Assembly: GCA_043820265.1 (NCBI GenBank)
Contig: JBDREA010000140.1
Span: 1-37,426, forward strand
Source of the DNA: JBDREA01 sp043820265
Lineage (GTDB): Archaea; Altiarchaeota; Altiarchaeia; IMC4; JBDREA01
Length of the DNA stretch: 37,426 nt
Direction: 5' to 3'
In this document: piece by piece, positions 31,345 to 37,426 of the stretch
How positions within the stretch are numbered: position 1 is the stretch's first letter
Layout: each line of letters starts with the position of its first letter
The notes under the pieces: model-generated
Seen by the model: only the letters and a program-made list of their open reading frames with translations
Told to the model about the DNA's origin: nothing
Database searches by the model: none
Position numbers and translations under genes: made by a program

Positions 31345-33798
31345 GTGAAGGAACAAAAAGGATCTGGCCACATTGTATCAATCGGGTTCGCTTTGTTGGT
31401 GTTTTTGCTCGTATTATTCCTCTATTTGGCATATGCTACTGTAGCGGAAAATGTCACCATCGATTCCGATAGATCCCTTTATACTCCAGGGGATACTGCC
31501 GTCTTTAGCTCGGAGCTGAACTTTTCGGGCAGAGCCCTAAATATTACATTATCCATCAACGGCTCAGACCTTGACATCAATTGCTCACTGCCCTTGCTTT
31601 CTGAAGGAGACTACTTCACGTATGGGGAATGTGGATTAGATGTAATCTTGCGTGTTCCGCCTGGCCACGGAGGAGGTTTAGGCTACAGCAGTGGATTGAC
31701 CGAGCTTAACTACTCGATTAACTGGACTATTCCCATCCCAAGGGTGGGGGGAATTTACTGTGCTTCGATTAGTGTATGGGATTTTCCGGGAGGCGAACTT
31801 CTGCTCATAAACTCAACATGTTTTAACATAACCGGAACAGACCTGACACCTCCTGTGATTAGTAATGAACACCCATCCAACAATTCATTCACAACCGATA
31901 GAAGAGCACCCATCACAGCTTCAATGTATGACGACGAAAGCGGGGTTGACATCAATACGCTCTCAATACTCCTTGATGGAACCAACATAACATCTCAGAC
32001 AATAAAGACGACTTCGTTTTTCATCTATAACCCAACCACAGATTACGGCGAAGGACGCCACACCATCAATGTCAGCGTGGCAGACCAGATAGGAAACATG
32101 ATGACTGAACCCTACGTTTGGTCCTTTGTCGTGGACACTGTTTCACCCATATTAATTGAGCAGACCCCGGATGAAGGAGACCTAATCCCAAATGCCGTCG
32201 GCCAAAGGTTCACGCTCAGATACACAGAAGCAAACCCGAAAACGGTGAGACTCTACTATAAGGGACCAAACCAACAGTTCTACAACTACGAAGACTTGAG
32301 CTGGTGTGATGGAGGAACAAACGAGACCTGCACCATCAACCTCGACCTCAGAGGATACGATCCAGGCGACGAACTGCTTTACTACTTTTTGATGATTGAT
32401 GAGGTATCGCATATCGCATCCTTTATCCCCTACAATGTGACCATCATGTATTCTGCGCCCCCGGATGTTGTGATAAACGAGTTCCTGGCTGTTCCCCGCC
32501 CAGGAGAGCAGGAATTCATAGAGCTCTATGCCTACAACAACGTTGACTTATCGGGCTGGGAGCTGGACGATGAACAAATGGCAGGTTCAACCCCTTATAC
32601 CATCCCGAATGGAACCTCCATTTCAGCAGGGGAATTCAAGGTGTTCTACGGCAACATAACGGGAGTCGTATTAGACGATGACGAAGACGATGTGAGGTTA
32701 CTTAACGCTTCAGGTTCCCTGATAGACATTATCAGTTACTCAATCACGCAAACCGAGAATATTTCTACATGCCTATATCCTGATGGAAACGGAGACGTCA
32801 ACAACTGCACTCCGACGCCCGGCTCATCCAACATACCTCTGACAGGAATTTTCTGCACCCAAAATATTACTGTCTATGCCGGATGGAATCTCTTCAGCTT
32901 CTCATGCAACAACACCGTTGGGGTTTCTAGTTCCTTTGAGGCACCAACTGAAATCCCCTCCTCAGAGGTTGTGCCGGCAAGCAGAAGAAGGTCTGCAAGA
33001 AGAGATTACACGAAAGATTCAGAGAAGACCTCCTGCAACGACGGCCTGTTAAACCACGGAGAAACAGGCCTGGACTGCGGGGGACCGTGCCCGCTATGCC
33101 CCGGGCAAACCACCTCAACTACAGTCACCTCAACCAGCTCCTCAACCACAATAAATCCCACAACAACAGTAGCAGCTATGACTACAAGCGCAATCACTTC
33201 CACCACCACCGAGGTATTGAGTGTAGAAGGCGAACTAAAAAAAAATGAGCCCTCCTGCGAAGACGGAATAAAAAACCAAGGGGAAATTGGGCTCGACTGC
33301 GGGGGGCCATGCCTGACCTGCCTACCCGAAGAAGTTATTCCAACAGGATTAGCCGTATCATCTAAGGCAAAAAAAGAAGACGGTAGCCAGATTACCATTC
33401 CAAGACAAAGCATATTATCGAGCCTTGTTATCTTGGTTCTTGCGATTTCGAGCCTCATATGGTTTTTTCTCGCAGCCAAAAGAAGCCGAAGTCCAATCCA
33501 TGTTTCAAAAACAAATTATGGGGGGGTGGTCAGAGTGACCGTGAAAAACCGTACACGAAGAGACATTAAAAACTTCATATTGGACGACCTCATCCACGGC
33601 CTAGAAGTCTCAGCCGAATCGATCCTAGTTGACGGAAAAACACTAGACGAAATCAAACACAGGATCCAGTTACTGGAGGACAAAATAATCTGGGAGGCAG
33701 ACAGGATAAAATCAGGGGCCCAGCACGTGCTGGAATACAAGGTGTCAGGAAACGACCTGCTCCCCATAGGAAAGATAAGCTGGGGGGGATGGTGCTAA
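31345..33798 (+). CDS. Large surface protein: lamin-tail domain, GWNL module, DCGGPC repeats, cytoplasmic tail domain
   Basis: The 817-residue protein starts at GTG with a signal/anchor helix (about 8-28). Ig-like beta domains follow (about 35-370), then a lamin-tail-type domain (VVINEFLAVPRPGEQEFIELY, about 374 onward), a GWNLFSFS module (about 513), two cysteine repeats of the form C-x-DG-x2-N-x-GE-x-GLDCGGPC-x2-C (about 562 and 638) joined by a Thr/Ser-rich linker, a membrane helix (about 690-710) and a cytoplasmic domain of about 100 residues. Many N-x-S/T sequons fit a glycosylated surface protein. Cysteine repeats of this kind are frequent in archaeal and bacterial envelope proteins. 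The tail resembles the next small protein. A role in adhesion or envelope structure is inferred. Confidence 0.75.
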   Translation: MKEQKGSGHIVSIGFALLVFLLVLFLYLAYATVAENVTIDSDRSLYTPGDTAVFSSELNFSGRALNITLSINGSDLDINCSLPLLSEGDYFTYGECGLDVILRVPPGHGGGLGYSSGLTELNYSINWTIPIPRVGGIYCASISVWDFPGGELLLINSTCFNITGTDLTPPVISNEHPSNNSFTTDRRAPITASMYDDESGVDINTLSILLDGTNITSQTIKTTSFFIYNPTTDYGEGRHTINVSVADQIGNMMTEPYVWSFVVDTVSPILIEQTPDEGDLIPNAVGQRFTLRYTEANPKTVRLYYKGPNQQFYNYEDLSWCDGGTNETCTINLDLRGYDPGDELLYYFLMIDEVSHIASFIPYNVTIMYSAPPDVVINEFLAVPRPGEQEFIELYAYNNVDLSGWELDDEQMAGSTPYTIPNGTSISAGEFKVFYGNITGVVLDDDEDDVRLLNASGSLIDIISYSITQTENISTCLYPDGNGDVNNCTPTPGSSNIPLTGIFCTQNITVYAGWNLFSFSCNNTVGVSSSFEAPTEIPSSEVVPASRRRSARRDYTKDSEKTSCNDGLLNHGETGLDCGGPCPLCPGQTTSTTVTSTSSSTTINPTTTVAAMTTSAITSTTTEVLSVEGELKKNEPSCEDGIKNQGEIGLDCGGPCLTCLPEEVIPTGLAVSSKAKKEDGSQITIPRQSILSSLVILVLAISSLIWFFLAAKRSRSPIHVSKTNYGGVVRVTVKNRTRRDIKNFILDDLIHGLEVSAESILVDGKTLDEIKHRIQLLEDKIIWEADRIKSGAQHVLEYKVSGNDLLPIGKISWGGWC

Positions 33799-33824
33799 CT
33801 CCGTTTAAGCTAGTTAGGTGAAAA

Positions 33825-34178
33825 ATGCAGGTAATTAGCGGAGTGGGGGAAGAAGGGGGAAACCTCGTTTTTTGGAAAAAAAAGAAACCTTCAATAGAAA
33901 AAACCGCCCAAAGACAGGGGGACCTCCTAAATGTTTATCTTACCGTGAAAAACCCTACAAAAAGAGGTTTTGGACAGATGACTGTGTGTGATTTTCTGCC
34001 GGAAAACTCGGGTGTCGTTCAGATTTTTACAAAAAATATTTCGGAAAAAACAGACGGGAACTCCATATCCTGGGAGCTCACAGACGTGGCAGCCGCAGAA
34101 AAAAGGATAATCCATTACCAGATAAACTTTCAAAACGTCAAACTTCCAAATGCGATACTCAAATGGGAAGAGAACTAG
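33825..34178 (+). CDS. Small protein homologous to the tail of the preceding surface protein
   Basis: The 117-residue protein starts at ATG 33825 behind AGGTGA. Its part LNVYLTVKNPTKRGFGQMTV, then SISWELTDVAAAEKRIIHYQIN and PNAILKWEE, lines up with VRVTVKNRTRRDIKNFIL, IIWEADRIKSGAQHVLEYKVS and PIGKISWGG at the end of the upstream protein. The fold looks like a beta sandwich of the DUF11/CARDB type. No signal peptide or membrane helix, so it lies in the cytoplasm as the tail would. It probably arose by duplication and may bind alongside the tail. Gap to the previous gene: 26 bases. Confidence 0.65.
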   Translation: MQVISGVGEEGGNLVFWKKKKPSIEKTAQRQGDLLNVYLTVKNPTKRGFGQMTVCDFLPENSGVVQIFTKNISEKTDGNSISWELTDVAAAEKRIIHYQINFQNVKLPNAILKWEEN

Positions 34179-34189
34179 AAAGGGATAGT

Positions 34190-34201
34190 TTATATATTTC
34201 G
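34190..34201 (+). promoter_or_regulatory. TATA box before the two-helix membrane protein
   Basis: GTTTATATATTT lies about 35-45 bases before the GTG at 34236, giving a short leader. It marks a separate transcript from the genes upstream. Confidence 0.6.
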
Positions 34202-34235
34202 GGGTAAAATTCCTTACATCGCTGTTTTATTTGAG

Positions 34236-35117
34236 GTGAAAGGAATTACCAAGTCACTTAGCAGGATAGGAAGTGTAGTTGTTTTAGGTTCTGCAAGCGT
34301 AACCCTTCTAGCTTATTCCTTCGGTGCAGTCGATTCAACTGCGGCTCAATTGGTGCCCTACCTTGCCCCAATCGCCTTAACTTCTCTTCTGGGATACGGG
34401 GCGGTCAAGTTCATTAAAAAACAAAAGCCTCTCTTGGTCGAAGGATTGAGATACGACAAAGATAACGGACTAATGGAGTTGATAATTCGGAACACAGGAG
34501 CTAACAAAGTTTTTTTCACAACGTCACTCAACCTCGCACAATCGATCAAGAACGCAGACCACACCCTCAATTCCAACACTCTGGAATACGTCCTTGAAGA
34601 ACAAGACATGATGCCAGCCCGAGCCGAAAACATCAGAAGAAACTTCAGCTTACTAGCATGGGATGACGACCCCCGGGAGTGCTTCCCAAATCAAACTGCG
34701 ACAATCACTTATCCAATGAACCAGAGAGAATTTCGCTTGGATGACTGCGTGAGAGTAAACCTCGTCTACGGCGCAAATCAGGATTTCCTGGACCAAAGAG
34801 CATCGGCTAATCGAAGAATCGAAGAAAAAAACGAAACAAAAAAGTATGGGTTGGTAAATGAAAATGTAGTCATGGACCTGGCTGAATATGAGCTAATAGA
34901 AAGGAGCATCGAAAAGGCCAGTTCATTGACCATTGACGAAGTAATAAAAGGATTCGAGCTAGAAGAACAAACAACAGAAAACCAGTTTCAGCCAACATAC
35001 ATCGGAAGACCATTAAGGGGCAACAGCCAAATCCAGCTTAACCCAGTAAACATATCCTTTACATTTCCTTCCGAGGTCCTTTTTGTTTCTAGTCGCTTTG
35101 AAGGAGTAGAGAACTGA
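34236..35117 (+). CDS. Membrane-anchored protein of unknown function
   Basis: The 293-residue protein has two helices near the start (about 11-30 and 38-58), then a beta-rich soluble part beginning KKQKPLLVEGLRYDKDNGLMEL, with NTGANKVFFTT similar to immunoglobulin-like strands, and a charged helical region (about 190-245). The positive residues after the second helix suggest that the soluble part faces the cytoplasm. I do not recognise a family. It follows the surface-protein genes on the same strand and starts at GTG; no other start is convincing. A joint function with the two preceding genes is an inference from position. Confidence 0.6.
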   Translation: MKGITKSLSRIGSVVVLGSASVTLLAYSFGAVDSTAAQLVPYLAPIALTSLLGYGAVKFIKKQKPLLVEGLRYDKDNGLMELIIRNTGANKVFFTTSLNLAQSIKNADHTLNSNTLEYVLEEQDMMPARAENIRRNFSLLAWDDDPRECFPNQTATITYPMNQREFRLDDCVRVNLVYGANQDFLDQRASANRRIEEKNETKKYGLVNENVVMDLAEYELIERSIEKASSLTIDEVIKGFELEEQTTENQFQPTYIGRPLRGNSQIQLNPVNISFTFPSEVLFVSSRFEGVEN

Positions 35118-35144
35118 GTTTTTCCGATTAGACCTTAAACTAAT

Positions 35145-37426
35145 CTATGCGAATTTTCTTCCGCGTTCTATGGTGAAGTTCCAGTATTCTATTTCTTTTG
35201 TGGGTACGTAGTCGCAGCTGCAGTTCACATACCACCAATAAACTCCGTTTTTGGCGACGTCAAATAAAGTAATGTTTCCTTCCAAAGCATACCAGCAGGG
35301 AGAGCCGCTGCAGTCATTAGGCGGCGGAGGGAACAACTCATAGCATTCGCCTCCCGGCCCAGCCGTACACTCGAAATCCAATGACTGATTATCATAGGTC
35401 GCATTCGTATGCACAAAACATGGATTCCTTTTCGGATCCTCCAAACTCAGATTCGTAAAGCCGTAGCTGGGGTCATTGGAGCTGTTACACGTCGCATTGA
35501 AGTACAACGAAATATCGCTTCTGGGATCAAAGCAGTCGACTGTACAACTCGCACTACCCTGCCAAGCAATAGTCGGGTTGGTGACAATCTCTGCGCAACC
35601 GACCGAAGAGTTGAATCCGCTGCAATTCAGTGAAAAGTTCACAGGCATCGGAACCCCTAACGGTCCGCCGTAGGGGCAATGCGTCTCAAAAGTGCGGTTT
35701 TCATACACACACGCCTGATAAGGATTATCGACTTCCCAGCAACTCGCCTCCACATCACTAAATAATGCTTCATCCCAGAAATACCAGCCCAAAACATCCA
35801 AGCCAAACACGTAGCCGATAGGCTGGCTTCTAGACGCGCCCCAAGTCGTATAATTGACTGTGAAATTTTCGGCAACCAATCCTTCAGAAGGACAATCCAA
35901 TTTAGAGACTTCGCAGTTTTCGCAGTCGCAACGGCCCACACAGAAACCTTGCACTGTGTCGCAGTAGTTGCAGCCGTTCACGCACACTTCCTGCGCGTCT
36001 TCCGCGGAACAAGGTTTACCGCAGTCGCCTATAGAACAAAGGCCATCAAGGTCGGTATCATCTGAACCAACCGGGTCCTCGTCAGCTGTGTAATCACAGA
36101 ATCGGCAGACGTGATTGCAGTTGCTTCCGCACGTATCATTATACAAGTTGTCGTCAGTACACACTTCTCCGCAGGAATCCGTGATGTTGACTTCAAACCA
36201 CGTCGAATTCCACGAACCCTCGTCGTCTGTGACATTCAACGAAACATTATATAAGCCGCCCGTCAAAAACACGTAGACCGGATACTGTTTGTCGCTTGCA
36301 AACGAATAATTGCTAGACCAATTCCAAGACGTAATATTAAAGCCCCACTCATCGCGGTCAGCCGACACATTATCGCCTTCATCGATTATCCAGTAATTGT
36401 CGCAGAAATAAATCGGCTCCCCGATAACCGCACTATAAAGTGTGTCGTTTCCTTCCAAACCCTTATAGCTTAATGGACTGCATCCGCCGCTCGCATTCCA
36501 AGCCGAAGCAAACACAACGGGATCCAGGTTGTTGGCTGTGAGCTTAAACCACGTCGAATCATTTCCGCGGGGAATACCCTGCGCAGTATTGTTGTCTTCG
36601 TCTTCAACAAACAAGGTGACGTTGTAGACGCCGGGCTCACAGAAGCTGTGGTAGTCGACCTCTAAACTGCTGTTCGACCATTGAGTCGGGTAATTCGGAC
36701 ACGACACGTTGCTGTCGTTGAAATCCCATTCAAACAAAGAGATCACATAGCCGAATTCATCCTGATCAAAGCTCAAACTTCCATTGAACGTGATATTGTC
36801 TCCCAAAACAACATCCAAACTTCCATATTCAGTCGCATCCTTGCTTTGAGCCCAGACCTCGCCTTGGTCCAACCACGATGTATCCACGCTGCCATTGATC
36901 CAAGCCAAAGGCGGCGGATTAATTACTTGAATAGAAAGATTCACTGTGGCGTTCAAACTGTTAAAGATTTCATCATCCCAAACAGTCAACCAAACAGTAT
37001 AGTTACCGGGAATCGGGTAACTATGGTTGAGTCCATCGACTGTATCAGCGTTTTCGTAGCCAACAATATTCACTGTTGAACCGTCTCCGAAATCCCAAAG
37101 CCAACGCGCCAAATTCTGACACGCAGGAAAATTATAGACTCCGTCATCATCCAAACACTCATCCTGATCCCTACTCCAACCAAAATCACTCACACGAGGA
37201 GGACCAGTGGAAGTATCACACCACTGACACCAGTTATCGTCCGTGAAATAAAATGGACTGCCAACATTATCAGAAACATTATCTAAATCTAACGAGAAAC
37301 CCGGACTGGGAGCTACACCCACCATACAGGTATCTAGACCAGAACATGCCATCTTCCAAAAGCCGGTCCCATTGGTAGTATTGTCATAGTAATCTACAGC
37401 AGGATAGAGCTCCCAACTCCACTGAG
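35145..37426 (-). CDS. Large PKD-domain surface protein, N-terminus beyond the window
   Basis: The frame is open to the right edge; the 74 bases before the first ATG (37352) continue it without a stop (QWSWELYPAVDYYDN), so at least 760 residues are present and the start is missing. It has three or more PKD-like domains (DFGDGSTVN, then NYTVWLTVWDDE; FEWDFNDSN, then VYNVTLFVEDED; LYNVSLNVTDDEG), a cysteine-rich region (CTDDNLYNDTCGSNCNHVC and following) and a further beta-rich end. N-glycosylation sequons are very dense. No anchor is seen at the C-terminus. It is an exported adhesion or S-layer-associated protein by type. It is convergent with the gene at 34236-35117. Confidence 0.8.
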   Translation of the reverse strand, partial: QWSWELYPAVDYYDNTTNGTGFWKMACSGLDTCMVGVAPSPGFSLDLDNVSDNVGSPFYFTDDNWCQWCDTSTGPPRVSDFGWSRDQDECLDDDGVYNFPACQNLARWLWDFGDGSTVNIVGYENADTVDGLNHSYPIPGNYTVWLTVWDDEIFNSLNATVNLSIQVINPPPLAWINGSVDTSWLDQGEVWAQSKDATEYGSLDVVLGDNITFNGSLSFDQDEFGYVISLFEWDFNDSNVSCPNYPTQWSNSSLEVDYHSFCEPGVYNVTLFVEDEDNNTAQGIPRGNDSTWFKLTANNLDPVVFASAWNASGGCSPLSYKGLEGNDTLYSAVIGEPIYFCDNYWIIDEGDNVSADRDEWGFNITSWNWSSNYSFASDKQYPVYVFLTGGLYNVSLNVTDDEGSWNSTWFEVNITDSCGEVCTDDNLYNDTCGSNCNHVCRFCDYTADEDPVGSDDTDLDGLCSIGDCGKPCSAEDAQEVCVNGCNYCDTVQGFCVGRCDCENCEVSKLDCPSEGLVAENFTVNYTTWGASRSQPIGYVFGLDVLGWYFWDEALFSDVEASCWEVDNPYQACVYENRTFETHCPYGGPLGVPMPVNFSLNCSGFNSSVGCAEIVTNPTIAWQGSASCTVDCFDPRSDISLYFNATCNSSNDPSYGFTNLSLEDPKRNPCFVHTNATYDNQSLDFECTAGPGGECYELFPPPPNDCSGSPCWYALEGNITLFDVAKNGVYWWYVNCSCDYVPTKEIEYWNFTIERGRKFA

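Overview
This window reads as archaeal chromosome. It carries a form III RuBisCO, a sliding clamp (PCNA), an XPD-type helicase with Fe-S cysteines, a class I lysyl-tRNA synthetase, a short MetE-type methionine synthase, the archaeal PurS/PurL/PurQ trio, TATA-like promoters 25-30 bases before start codons (many genes look leaderless) and GGTGA/GGAGG ribosome sites. The surface proteins (GWNL modules, C-x-DG...DCGGPC cysteine repeats, PKD domains, many N-glycosylation sequons) are of a style common in DPANN and Altiarchaeota-like genomes. The lineage cannot be fixed from the sequence alone. No rRNA, tRNA or CRISPR array was seen.

Layout. 1-2750: an AT-rich exported transglutaminase-like protein. 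2748-5415: a membrane/GWNL surface protein, aroE and a VirB2-like pilin, separated by two arrays of DNA hairpins. 5479-7354: a hisB-RuBisCO operon. 7517-8103: two small basic proteins of unknown function. 8110-9342: a VapBC toxin-antitoxin cassette between direct repeats of the 3' end of the neighbouring RecA-like/WD40 gene; the left repeat is split by a 219 bp hairpin array. 9242-15842: the RecA-like/WD40 protein, a small membrane protein, methionine synthase, a membrane FKBP, PurD and a CPA2 antiporter. 15912-20759: NfeD with its stomatin partner, LysRS, a coiled-coil protein, PCNA and a cysteine-rich membrane protein. 20756-28666: purS-purL-purQ with a tiny cysteine-rich gene, a frameshifted ilvE, purM, a fourth hairpin array, a HAD phosphatase, a GH63-like glycosidase and a ferredoxin. 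28709-37426: a 48-residue ORF, XPD helicase, a DUF1616-like membrane protein and a block of surface and membrane proteins that runs off the right edge.

The most interesting structure is not a protein. Four clusters of short palindromes (3811-3936, 4835-5037, 8181-8399, 26396-26542) share an architecture although their sequences differ. One or two terminal hairpins with 9-14 bp stems and unusually constant 19-23 nt loops flank short hairpins with mostly 3 nt loops, often joined by GCGC-like spacers. The copy at 8181-8399 sits as a clean insertion in a duplicated gene end whose uninterrupted partner is at 9198-9342, so this looks like a mobile or insertable element. In three clusters a terminal hairpin lies on or beside the start or stop of a neighbouring gene.

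Pathways represented: purine synthesis (purD, purM, purSLQ), histidine (hisB), aromatic amino acids (aroE), branched-chain amino acids (ilvE, broken in this sequence), methionine, and RuBisCO-based nucleoside or AMP carbon recovery. They are scattered among housekeeping genes rather than gathered in large operons.
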